From Gaetbulibacter_A sp043876815 (lineage in GTDB: Bacteria; Bacteroidota; Bacteroidia; Flavobacteriales; Flavobacteriaceae): a stretch of DNA of 64,000 nt. The position numbers were made by a program, and so were the translations under genes. Under the pieces are notes generated by a model. It did no database searches, was not told where the DNA came from, and saw only the letters and a program-made list of their open reading frames with translations. Of this stretch, positions 51,340 to 60,296 are shown in pieces. Each line of letters opens with the position of its first letter. Position 1 is the stretch's first letter. Where the stretch lies: the NCBI RefSeq assembly GCF_043876815.1, contig NZ_JBAWKA010000003.1, forward strand, positions 248,001 through 312,000, read 5' to 3'.

Positions 51340-52827
51340 ATGTTTAAATACGGCATAGACACACTCACTGTTAATAGCGTAATGGCCCTCAGTACGAAGG
51401 CTGATAAAGGGGTGTTGACAGATGAAACCAAAGATGTTTTAACGAAATCACGACAAAACGTTGAGACCATGGCGGCCTCGAACAAAGCGGTGTATGGGAT
51501 CAATACAGGATTTGGTCCTTTATGTGATGTTCAAATCACACCGGAAGAGACCAGTTTATTGCAACACAATCTGCTTATAACACATGCGGTGGGCGTTGGA
51601 AACCCCATTGCGCCGCAGTTATCAAAATTGATGATGATCTGCAAGGTCCATGCCTTATGTCAGGGCTACTCTGGAATTCGATTGGAAGTTGTGGAGCGTA
51701 TTTTGTTTTTTATAGAGAACGATCTTATTCCGGTCGTTCCTGAACAGGGCTCTGTGGGTGCTTCCGGAGACTTGGCGCCGCTAGCGCATTTATTCTTGCC
51801 GCTTTTTGGTGAAGGTGAATTTTGGGACGGACAAAATATAGTTCCTGCAAAAATGGTTTTAAAGCAGCATAATTTAGAACCTATACGTTTAGAGGCTAAA
51901 GAGGGTCTGGCTCTTATTAATGGCACTCAGTTTATTTTGGCTCATGCCATTATGGGTTTACATAAAATGAATTATCTACTTCAATTAGCCGATGTGGCAG
52001 GAGCCATGAGTATTGAAGGTTATAAAGGAAGTGCTTCACCGTTTAAGGAAGCCTTGCATATCATTCGACCATTCAAAGGTAATTTAGAGGTCGCTGCACA
52101 CATGCGGGAGTTGTTTAAAGGTTCTGAGAATATCATGTCTCATGAAAACTGTGAACGCGTCCAGGATCCGTATTCCATGCGCTGTATTCCACAGGTGCAT
52201 GGGGCCTCTCGAAACGCCTATTATCATTTAAAAGAATTAGCCGAGATCGAGATGAATTCAGTAACAGATAATCCTATCGTGTTAAGCGAAACCGTAGCGA
52301 TCTCCGGGGGAAATTTCCATGGGCAGCCACTCGCTATGGCATTGGATTACGCTTCTATAGCGGCTTCGGAATTAGGAAATATATCTGATCGCCGTTCGTA
52401 TCTATTACTGGAAGGAAAATTTGGATTACCACGTTTACTAACGACAGGTGGTGGCCTCAATTCCGGTTTTATGATCCCACAGTATACGACGGCAGCTTTG
52501 GTGACGGAAAATAAATCATTGTGTTTTCCGCCATCGGCGGATAGTATTCCAACATCTTTGGGTCAGGAAGACCACGTATCAATGGGCAGTATTTCCGGCA
52601 GACAGTTCAACCAGATATTGAATAATCTGGAAAATATCTTAGCGATTGAACTTATGTATGCGACACAGGCTTTGGAATTTAGACGCCCAAATCGTTTTTC
52701 TGAAATTATTGAACAGAATTTTGCATTGATCCGAACCCGAGTTAAAAAACTGGAAGAAGATCGTTTACTGAAAGATGATATCGCAGCCATGACAGCTCTG
52801 GTTCGCAATAAAGAAATAAAAGTTTAA
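51340..52827 (+). CDS. hutH: Histidine ammonia-lyase
   Basis: The 495-residue lyase converts histidine to urocanate. The MIO cofactor triad Ala-Ser-Gly is residues 141-143 in GSVGASGDLAPLAH; YGINTGFGPLCD (52-63) and QDPYSMRCIPQVHGASR are the other family marks. First gene of hutHUIG; 11 bp before hutU. Confidence 0.97.
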   Translation: MFKYGIDTLTVNSVMALSTKADKGVLTDETKDVLTKSRQNVETMAASNKAVYGINTGFGPLCDVQITPEETSLLQHNLLITHAVGVGNPIAPQLSKLMMICKVHALCQGYSGIRLEVVERILFFIENDLIPVVPEQGSVGASGDLAPLAHLFLPLFGEGEFWDGQNIVPAKMVLKQHNLEPIRLEAKEGLALINGTQFILAHAIMGLHKMNYLLQLADVAGAMSIEGYKGSASPFKEALHIIRPFKGNLEVAAHMRELFKGSENIMSHENCERVQDPYSMRCIPQVHGASRNAYYHLKELAEIEMNSVTDNPIVLSETVAISGGNFHGQPLAMALDYASIAASELGNISDRRSYLLLEGKFGLPRLLTTGGGLNSGFMIPQYTTAALVTENKSLCFPPSADSIPTSLGQEDHVSMGSISGRQFNQILNNLENILAIELMYATQALEFRRPNRFSEIIEQNFALIRTRVKKLEEDRLLKDDIAAMTALVRNKEIKV

Positions 52828-52838
52828 AATCTTAAAAC

Positions 52839-54830
52839 ATGACGTTTAAAGAAACCATATTACAAGGCATACCGGAAAAACTTCCGACTAAAAAATCGTA
52901 TCCCGAGGGTGTGAATCGCGCTCCAAAGCGGAAAGATATTTTATCTCAAGAAGAAAAAAAACTCGCAGTAAAAAATGCCTTACGTTATTTTCCAAAAGCT
53001 TGGCACGAAACGCTAGCTGTAGAATTTGCTCAGGAGTTATCAGATTATGGACGTATTTATATGTACCGTTTTAAGCCGGATTATTCCATATATGCCAGAC
53101 CCATTGATGATTACCCGGCAAAATCCCGGCATGCCGCAGCTATCATGCTTATGATCCATAATAATTTGGACCCGGAAGTGGCGCAGCATCCTGAGGAGCT
53201 TATTACTTACGGTGGAAATGGAGCTGTATTCCAAAATTGGGCGCAATATTTACTCACTATGAAATATTTGGCTACCATGACGGATGAGCAAACATTGCAC
53301 ATGTATTCCGGGCACCCCATGGGTCTATTCCCCTCTTCAAAAGCAGCACCTCGTGTGGTTGTGAGCAACGGGATGATGATCCCAAATTATTCCAAACCGG
53401 ATGATTGGGAGCGATTTAATGCTCTTGGGGTTACGCAATATGGTCAGATGACAGCGGGTTCATTTATGTATATTGGTCCGCAGGGGATCGTACACGGCAC
53501 CACCATTACGGTTATGAATGCCTTTCGAAAAAAATTAAAATCTGGGGAGTCGTCTTCAGGCAAGGTGTTTTTAACCGCCGGACTTGGGGGTATGAGTGGG
53601 GCGCAGCCTAAGGCTGGAAATATTGCAGGCTGTATTACGGTTTGTGCTGAAATAAATCCGAAGGCCGCTAAAAAACGGTATGATCAGGGTTGGGTTGATG
53701 AGCTGGTCGCCGATATGGATGTATTGGTAGCACGAGTGAAACAGGCTCAAAATAATAATGAAGTGGTTTCTGTGGCTTTCATAGGAAATGTGGTGGATGT
53801 TTGGGAGCGCTTTTATGAGGCTGATATTTTTGTTCACTTAGGGTCTGATCAAACATCTTTGCATATTCCCTGGACAGGTGGTTATTACCCGTTAGGTTTG
53901 TCTTATGAGGAATCGAATGTGATGATGCGTGAGCAACCCGAACTATTTAAGGAAAATGTTCAAGCTTCTTTACGCCGCCAGGTGGACGCTATAAACAAAC
54001 ATGCTGAACGTGGCACGTATTTCTTTGATTATGGAAATGCCTTTTTACTGGAAGCGTCTCGTGCCGGTGCAAATATCATGGATGGGGAAGACTTTAAATA
54101 TCCATCATATGTTCAGGATATTTTAGGACCTATGTGTTTCGATTATGGTTTTGGCCCCTTCCGTTGGGTGTGTGCTTCAGGAAAATCCCATGATCTGGAT
54201 GTCACAGATCGTATCGCTTTAAATGTTCTAAAGACGATACAGAAAACAGCACCTGATGAAATTAAGCAGCAGATGCAGGATAATATCACCTGGATCGAAA
54301 ATGCGAAAGCGAATAAATTGGTAGTTGGCTCTCAGGCACGTATCTTGTATGCTGATGCTGAGGGACGTTTAAAAATTGCTGAAGCTTTTAACAAAGCGGT
54401 AGCCGATGGTAAAATTGGACCGATAGTATTGGGTCGCGATCACCATGATGTTAGTGGTACCGATTCTCCGTATCGCGAAACATCAAATATTTACGATGGC
54501 AGCCAGTTTACCGCCGATATGGCCATCCAGAATGTTATCGGAGATAGTTTTCGCGGGGCTTCCTGGGTATCTATCCACAATGGCGGTGGTGTAGGCTGGG
54601 GTGAAGTGATCAATGGTGGTTTTGGCTTGGTGTTAGATGGGAGTGAGGACGCTGATGCTAGATTAAAGAACATGCTTTTTTATGATGTGAATAACGGTAT
54701 TGCACGCCGGAGTTGGGCGCGCAATGATGAAGCTATTTTTGCGATAAAACGGGAAATGGAACGAACGCCTAATTTAAAAGTTACATTACCTAATTTAGTG
54801 GAAGAAACCCTTTTAAACGCACTTTTTTAA
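52839..54830 (+). CDS. hutU: Urocanate hydratase
   Basis: The 663-residue NAD-dependent urocanase makes imidazolonepropionate. Typical segments include QTLHMYSGHPMGLFPS, TAGLGGMSGAQPKA with the NAD-site glycines, and IHNGGGVGWGEVINGGFG near the C-terminus. It is longer than the roughly 560-residue E. coli-type enzymes and follows the longer Bacteroidota form. Its stop overlaps the ATG of hutI by one base. Confidence 0.96.
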   Translation: MTFKETILQGIPEKLPTKKSYPEGVNRAPKRKDILSQEEKKLAVKNALRYFPKAWHETLAVEFAQELSDYGRIYMYRFKPDYSIYARPIDDYPAKSRHAAAIMLMIHNNLDPEVAQHPEELITYGGNGAVFQNWAQYLLTMKYLATMTDEQTLHMYSGHPMGLFPSSKAAPRVVVSNGMMIPNYSKPDDWERFNALGVTQYGQMTAGSFMYIGPQGIVHGTTITVMNAFRKKLKSGESSSGKVFLTAGLGGMSGAQPKAGNIAGCITVCAEINPKAAKKRYDQGWVDELVADMDVLVARVKQAQNNNEVVSVAFIGNVVDVWERFYEADIFVHLGSDQTSLHIPWTGGYYPLGLSYEESNVMMREQPELFKENVQASLRRQVDAINKHAERGTYFFDYGNAFLLEASRAGANIMDGEDFKYPSYVQDILGPMCFDYGFGPFRWVCASGKSHDLDVTDRIALNVLKTIQKTAPDEIKQQMQDNITWIENAKANKLVVGSQARILYADAEGRLKIAEAFNKAVADGKIGPIVLGRDHHDVSGTDSPYRETSNIYDGSQFTADMAIQNVIGDSFRGASWVSIHNGGGVGWGEVINGGFGLVLDGSEDADARLKNMLFYDVNNGIARRSWARNDEAIFAIKREMERTPNLKVTLPNLVEETLLNALF

Positions 54831-56065
54831 TGACATTACTAGTAAAAAATATTAAAGAATTACTTCAGGTTCGTGAGACCTCGGTTTCCTTTCTGTCAGG
54901 GAAAGCTATGGGGGAATTGCCCGCTATTAAAAATGCTTTTTTAGCTGTTGAAAACGGGATCATTTCTGATTATGGAATTATGAGGGATTGTCCGGATGAA
55001 ACTGGATTTGACACTGTTTTGGACGCCAGTGGTAAACTGGTATTGCCAACCTGGTGTGATTCACACACACATTTGGTCTTTGCCGGAAACCGGGAAGGCG
55101 AATTTGTTGATCGGATTCATGGGCTGACCTATGAAGAGATCGCTAAAAAAGGAGGCGGGATCCTGAATTCGGCTAAAACCTTACAGAATACTTCAGAGGA
55201 AGATCTTTATGAGCAAAGCAAAACCCGTTTAAAGGCTGTTATGGCCATGGGAACAGGCGCTATCGAAATCAAATCAGGGTACGGTTTGAGTCTGGAGGCT
55301 GAGTTGAAAATGCTCCGGGTTATAAAACGTCTGAAAGAGGCATTTCCGATATCTGTGAAAGCTACTTTTTTAGGGGCTCATGCTGTGCCAAAGAATACTG
55401 ATAAGGCCGCTTACGTGAATCACATTATTCAGGATATGATTCCCCGCATAGCGGAAGCTAAACTTGCTGATTATATCGATGTGTTTTGTGAAACCGGTTA
55501 TTTTTCTGTGGCGGATACTAAGGCTATTTTGAAGGTTGGGAAATCGTATAATTTACAAGCTAAGATCCATGTGAATCAGTTTACAAGCATTGGTGGTGTG
55601 GCAGCAGGTGTTGAGAATCAAGCCCTATCCGTCGACCATTTGGAATTGCTTACAGCGTCTGATGTTCAAGCTCTAAAGAACTCCATGACCATGCCCGTTG
55701 CTTTACCGGGCTGTTCTTATTTTTTAGGGATTCCTTACACACCGGCGCGAACCATTATTGATGCGGGATTACCTTTAGCTTTGGCAACGGATTATAATCC
55801 GGGTTCTGCACCGTCAGGAAATATGAATTTTGTGGTATCCACAGCCTGTGTAAAAATGCAAATGACCCCGGAAGAAGCTATTAATGCGGCCACCATAAAC
55901 GGAGCATATGCCATGGGATTAGAAAATGAATTAGGGTCCATTACTAAGGGGAAATTAGCTAACTTTAGCATTACAGAACCAATTAACTCTTATAGTTTTC
56001 TGCCGTATTCATTTGGGGAAAATCATATCGAATCGGTTTATATCAAAGGTCAGAACATTGGATAA
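54830..56065 (+). CDS. hutI: Imidazolonepropionase
   Basis: The 411-residue amidohydrolase opens imidazolonepropionate to formiminoglutamate. Metal ligands are in CDSHTHLVFAGNREGEFVDR (near 73), HAVPKNTD and the IHVNQFTSIGG loop, with the catalytic Asp in LALATDYNPGS (near 320). It overlaps hutU by one base and hutG by 8 bp, so the operon is translationally coupled. Confidence 0.96.
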   Translation: MTLLVKNIKELLQVRETSVSFLSGKAMGELPAIKNAFLAVENGIISDYGIMRDCPDETGFDTVLDASGKLVLPTWCDSHTHLVFAGNREGEFVDRIHGLTYEEIAKKGGGILNSAKTLQNTSEEDLYEQSKTRLKAVMAMGTGAIEIKSGYGLSLEAELKMLRVIKRLKEAFPISVKATFLGAHAVPKNTDKAAYVNHIIQDMIPRIAEAKLADYIDVFCETGYFSVADTKAILKVGKSYNLQAKIHVNQFTSIGGVAAGVENQALSVDHLELLTASDVQALKNSMTMPVALPGCSYFLGIPYTPARTIIDAGLPLALATDYNPGSAPSGNMNFVVSTACVKMQMTPEEAINAATINGAYAMGLENELGSITKGKLANFSITEPINSYSFLPYSFGENHIESVYIKGQNIG

Positions 56066-57059
56066 GTCTTGGAAACAATATAATAATTATGCCCCGGGAA
56101 ACCGGGAGATCTGGACGGGTAGAAAGACACCTGAACATCTAGGTGTTCAATATTGGTATCAGGCTGTGAACTGCGTTTTGCTTTCTGATTTGAATGACTT
56201 GCCTGCCGGTGGTTTTGGCTTAATTGGTTATGCTTGTGATGAAGGTGTGAGGCGAAATCAGGGACGTATTGGAGCAGTAGAAGGTCCGGGAGCTTTACGT
56301 GAAAAATTAGGAAAAGTGGCTTGGCATCACCAATCAGAAACAGTCTATGATTTTGGAGATGTTTTGTGTCAGGATGATAATATGGAAGCCAGTCAGGCAG
56401 CTTTTGCTGATGGCATTTCAGATTTAATTTCAAAAGGAATTTTGCCCATTGGGATTGGTGGCGGACATGATATGGCCTTTGCACATTTTAACGGTATCAA
56501 AAAGGCTTTTAATAATATCAATAAGCGTATTGGGATCATTAATTTTGATGCCCATTTTGATTTGCGACCGGTTGAAGAACAACCGAATTCGGGGACCCCA
56601 TTTAATCAAATAGCGAAGCTTTTAAAACAAGAAAATAAACGCTTGGACTATTTTGTATTGGGAATCCAAAAAGGGTGCAATACCAGATCTTTATTTGATG
56701 TCGCTAAAAAGGAGGGTGTTAAGGTCGTCTTCGCGGAACAATGCCAAAACCAACCTGAGCAAATAAAAGCTATAAAAACTAAATTAAATGCCTTCGTCGC
56801 TTCTGTAGACCTGCTTTATATTACGATCGATATGGATGGGTTTTCTTCGGCCTATGCACCTGGAGTTAGCGCTGCATCACCATTAGGTTTTTCGCCCGAA
56901 TTTGTATTTGAGACATTAGGCTTCCTTTTGAGTAGTGAAAAGGTTATGGCTTTGGATATTGCAGAATTAAATCCGAAGTATGACAGGGATCATCAAACAG
57001 CTATTTTAGCTTCGAGGCTTATTGACTTTGTGGTGGCCAATTGTCCTCGAAGCGTTTAG
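56058..57059 (+). CDS. hutG: Formimidoylglutamase (arginase family)
   Basis: From TTG 56058 (MDKSWKQYNNY) the product has 333 residues. An earlier TTG at 56013 would overlap hutI by 53 bp and is less likely. Manganese-site motifs of the arginase/agmatinase family are intact: GGGHDMAFAH, NFDAHFDLRP and TIDMDGFSSAYAPG. It yields glutamate plus formamide, finishing the pathway. Confidence 0.93.
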   Translation: MDKSWKQYNNYAPGNREIWTGRKTPEHLGVQYWYQAVNCVLLSDLNDLPAGGFGLIGYACDEGVRRNQGRIGAVEGPGALREKLGKVAWHHQSETVYDFGDVLCQDDNMEASQAAFADGISDLISKGILPIGIGGGHDMAFAHFNGIKKAFNNINKRIGIINFDAHFDLRPVEEQPNSGTPFNQIAKLLKQENKRLDYFVLGIQKGCNTRSLFDVAKKEGVKVVFAEQCQNQPEQIKAIKTKLNAFVASVDLLYITIDMDGFSSAYAPGVSAASPLGFSPEFVFETLGFLLSSEKVMALDIAELNPKYDRDHQTAILASRLIDFVVANCPRSV

Positions 57060-57062
57060 GCT

Positions 57063-59294
57063 TTAATCTTGTTTATTTTTGAAGGAATCAAATTCCGAAG
57101 GTTTTTCTTCTTTAGGGAAACTGTTATTCGACATGTCTGTATCGGCAAATTCAAAATTCGGATCTAAATTTACCTCTTGAACTTCTTTGTCTTTCATAAA
57201 GGTATGTTTGACCTCATATTCATTTCTTCGCCAAATTTCTGCTGGCAGGCGTTCAATTTCACTTGTACCATCGGTGTAGATCCATTGTATGGTTACGGGC
57301 ATCACGAGACCGCCAACATTTTTTATAGTAAGTTCGTAAATGTTCTTACCGGATACGGCCTTGCGCATTTCTTTGCTATCGATCCTTGATAAAAATTGTC
57401 CGTAATCTGAATCTGGTGAATCGACCATGGTGACTATCTCAGGTCCGTTTGAAAAATCTTTAGCTTGACTATCAGCGGCATTGCCTTCTGCTTCAATTTT
57501 CGTTTTAGAGGCTTTATTTTGATCTTCAATATTCTTATCGTCTTCATAGACTTTGAACCATTTTACATTACTGAGTTCCATATCAACGTGGTCGGTAGAG
57601 AAAAACCAGCCTCTAAAGAACCAATCCAGATCTGTAGCCGAAGCATCTTCTAAAGTTCTAAACAGGTCAGCAGGATTGGGATGCTTATACTTCCAGCGAT
57701 TCGCATAGGTGCGAAAAGCTTCATCGAACAACTCTTTACCTATGATTGAGTTTCGTAACATTTGCAAACCAACTGTTGGTTTTTGATAAAAGTTATTTCC
57801 AAATTGATTGAATAATTCATTATCCGAAGTCACCATGATCGGGCGCATGATATTGGTATCGCCGCTCATGAAGGGAACAATACTTTTTGGCGTGGTATGG
57901 GGGAATTCAGGGTATCGTTCAGCCAAGGTGCGCTGATGTAAAAAGGTATTTAAACCTTCGTCCATCCACATCCATTTGCGTTCGTCTGAACTCACTATCA
58001 TAGGAAACCAAATATGACCAACTTCATGTATAATAGTACTGATCATTCCTCGTTTAGCACGATCACTCATAAATCCATTTTTATCAGGTCGACCCCCGTT
58101 AAAGCTAATCATAGGATATTCAATACCTACATTAGAGGTGTTTACAGAAATGGCTACAGGATAGGGATAATCAAAGGTCGCCTCAGAGTATACTTCCAAA
58201 GCTTGAGTAATTGCTTTAGTTGATTCTTCAGACCAAACCGGCAACCCTTCTTTGGGATAGAATGACATGGCCATCACCTTATTGGTGGGTAATTTTACGG
58301 CCTGAGCATCCCAAAGGAATTTTCTCGAACATGCAAAAGCGAAATCACGAACATTCTTGGCCGAGAATTTCCATGTTTTCTGCTTTGTAGATTTTGTTTT
58401 TTCATTTTCAATAGCTTCTTCTTTAGTGACGATCATGACAGGCTTGTCGAAACTGCTTTCAGCTTTTGCATAACGTTCACGTTGAGTTTTGGTTAGAACC
58501 TCATTCGGGTTCATAAGCTTTCCGGTTGCTGCAACGAGATAATCGGCGGGAACGGTAATAGCCACATCAAAGTCACCAAACTCCAGAGCAAATTCACCTA
58601 GACGTTGAAATTGCTGATTTTGCCAACCTTCCGTATCGTTATAAACCGCCATTCTGGGATACCAATGCCCCATAAGAAATTCTTTGTTATCATCCTCAGG
58701 GTAATATTCATAACCTTCACGTGATAAACGAAACAAACCTCGATCTGTAACGGGATAAGACCAGGCTAGTTGAAACTGAATGGAAGCTCCCGGTTTAAGG
58801 GGGTCGTCCAGATTCAATTTCATCATGGTGTTATTCACTAGGGTACGGATAGGATTTCCGTTACTATCGGTTACGGATTTAATTGTGTAACCAGCTGGAA
58901 ACTTTATAGGACGTGTTAAAAACTCCATTTTCCGAGTGGTTATGCCGTCCTGCATACTGTTTCCTATAGACCCAAAATCTTCATTACCTTCTTTATTGAC
59001 ATTCTGATCCAGTTGCACCCATAAATAATCCAGAGTATCTGGTGAATTATTGAAATAGGTTATGGTTTCCTCACCGGAAAGTACATTGGTATTTTCATCG
59101 ATACTGGCCTTGATATCATAATTAGCACGTTGTTGCCAGTACTCAGGCCCGGGAGCACCGCTGGCCGAGCGATAGACATTCGGAGCCGAGATCATATGGT
59201 CTATGGGTTCAAATTTCCCTTGCCAGGGTTTGGTTTGTGCCAGTAAATTATGGGAAATAAAAATCAGGGAGAAAATAAAGGTGAGTTGTTTCAT
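57063..59294 (-). CDS. Secreted M1-family metallopeptidase
   Basis: From ATG 59294 the product has 743 residues, with a signal peptide (MKQLTFIFSLIFISHNLLAQ). The zinc site HEVGHIWF (near 434) with the downstream glutamate in WMWMDEGLNTF places it in the gluzincin M1 family. The usual GAMEN exopeptidase motif is replaced by GIEYPMISFNGG. A TTG at 59309 is the only earlier start. It is probably a periplasmic or surface aminopeptidase; it is convergent with hutG. Confidence 0.9.
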   Translation of the reverse strand: MKQLTFIFSLIFISHNLLAQTKPWQGKFEPIDHMISAPNVYRSASGAPGPEYWQQRANYDIKASIDENTNVLSGEETITYFNNSPDTLDYLWVQLDQNVNKEGNEDFGSIGNSMQDGITTRKMEFLTRPIKFPAGYTIKSVTDSNGNPIRTLVNNTMMKLNLDDPLKPGASIQFQLAWSYPVTDRGLFRLSREGYEYYPEDDNKEFLMGHWYPRMAVYNDTEGWQNQQFQRLGEFALEFGDFDVAITVPADYLVAATGKLMNPNEVLTKTQRERYAKAESSFDKPVMIVTKEEAIENEKTKSTKQKTWKFSAKNVRDFAFACSRKFLWDAQAVKLPTNKVMAMSFYPKEGLPVWSEESTKAITQALEVYSEATFDYPYPVAISVNTSNVGIEYPMISFNGGRPDKNGFMSDRAKRGMISTIIHEVGHIWFPMIVSSDERKWMWMDEGLNTFLHQRTLAERYPEFPHTTPKSIVPFMSGDTNIMRPIMVTSDNELFNQFGNNFYQKPTVGLQMLRNSIIGKELFDEAFRTYANRWKYKHPNPADLFRTLEDASATDLDWFFRGWFFSTDHVDMELSNVKWFKVYEDDKNIEDQNKASKTKIEAEGNAADSQAKDFSNGPEIVTMVDSPDSDYGQFLSRIDSKEMRKAVSGKNIYELTIKNVGGLVMPVTIQWIYTDGTSEIERLPAEIWRRNEYEVKHTFMKDKEVQEVNLDPNFEFADTDMSNNSFPKEEKPSEFDSFKNKQD

Positions 59295-59482
59295 GCTGTT
59301 CAATTTCAAATTTTAATGATGCAAGATACTAATATTGGAGAAGTTCTTAGACTTAAAATTTCCGTTAAAGCTACTTTTAACACTTACCCATATTGGGGTG
59401 CATGAGATCGCCTTGCTAATAAATTGTGTATCCAAATGTTCCAAAGGATTTAAAAGTGCGCAAAAACAAGGGAATTCACTTG

Positions 59483-59510
59483 TTTGCGGGCAAGGGGTTC
59501 AGTAAATTTG
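59483..59510 (+). promoter_or_regulatory. Predicted promoter of ppa
   Basis: TTTG (59483-59486) and TAAATTTG (59503-59510) have a 16-bp spacer, one short of the usual 17-19. The -7 box ends 22 bp before the ATG. Confidence 0.55.
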
Positions 59511-59532
59511 CAGCCTTAAATAGAACAGACCC

Positions 59533-60060
59533 ATGAGTGCTAAAAAAATATTGACTTTTGATGTATTGATTGAAATACCTAAAGGAAGCAGAAATAAATA
59601 CGAATACGATTTTACCTTGCATAAAATTCGGTTTGACCGAACCTTATTTTCATCGATGATGTATCCCGGAGATTACGGTTTTGTTCCGGAGACCTTGGCC
59701 TTGGATCACGATCCTCTGGATGTATTGGTTTTATCTACAGAGCCATCCTACCCGATGGTAGTCATGGAAGTACGCCCGATCGGGGTATTCCATATGGCGG
59801 ATGAGAAAGGACCCGATGAGAAAATAATCTGTGTACCAGTCTCAGACCCGGTATGGAGCAAGCGTTCCGACATAGCCGACCTTAACCCTCACCGTTTAAA
59901 AGAAATTGAGCATTTTTTTCAGGTTTATAAGGATCTTGAAAAGAAAAAAGTTGATGTAGGAGGTTGGGGAAATGCTGAAGAAGCCGAGAGAATCTATCAC
60001 GAGTGTGTAGCGCGCTACGAAAATAGTGATCACAAGAAAAAAAGAACTTTTACAATTTAA
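59533..60060 (+). CDS. ppa: Soluble inorganic pyrophosphatase (family I)
   Basis: This 175-residue cytosolic enzyme hydrolyses pyrophosphate to phosphate. The family I sites are clear: IEIPKGSRNKYEYD (near 12-25), the signature MMYPGDYGFVPETLALDHDPLDVLVL (two parts, near 41-66, with the metal Asp triad) and ADLNPHRLKEIEHFFQVYKDLE. It is followed by a terminator and then by the membrane pyrophosphatase gene. Confidence 0.95.
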   Translation: MSAKKILTFDVLIEIPKGSRNKYEYDFTLHKIRFDRTLFSSMMYPGDYGFVPETLALDHDPLDVLVLSTEPSYPMVVMEVRPIGVFHMADEKGPDEKIICVPVSDPVWSKRSDIADLNPHRLKEIEHFFQVYKDLEKKKVDVGGWGNAEEAERIYHECVARYENSDHKKKRTFTI

Positions 60061-60067
60061 TATGGTT

Positions 60068-60097
60068 AAAGCCACCTTTTTTAGGTGGCTTTTTTAT
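60068..60097 (+). terminator. Intrinsic terminator after ppa
   Basis: AAAGCCACCT (60068-60077) pairs with AGGTGGCTTT (60083-60092), followed by T's. It separates ppa from hppA, so they are independent transcripts. Confidence 0.88.
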
Positions 60098-60296
60098 TTA
60101 TTTTCATTTAAAACACGAAATACCATTAAAGTATCGATCCTGCTATTGTATCTCTAAACAAGTCAGATTATCATATTCTTAAAATACCTCGAAAAAATTA
60201 AATCATCTTAAATATATCGGGGTTTTTTTTATCACTTATATTTTACTATTTTTAGCCCCGTTAAAATTTTAATAATTCAAACTAACAAGAACTAAT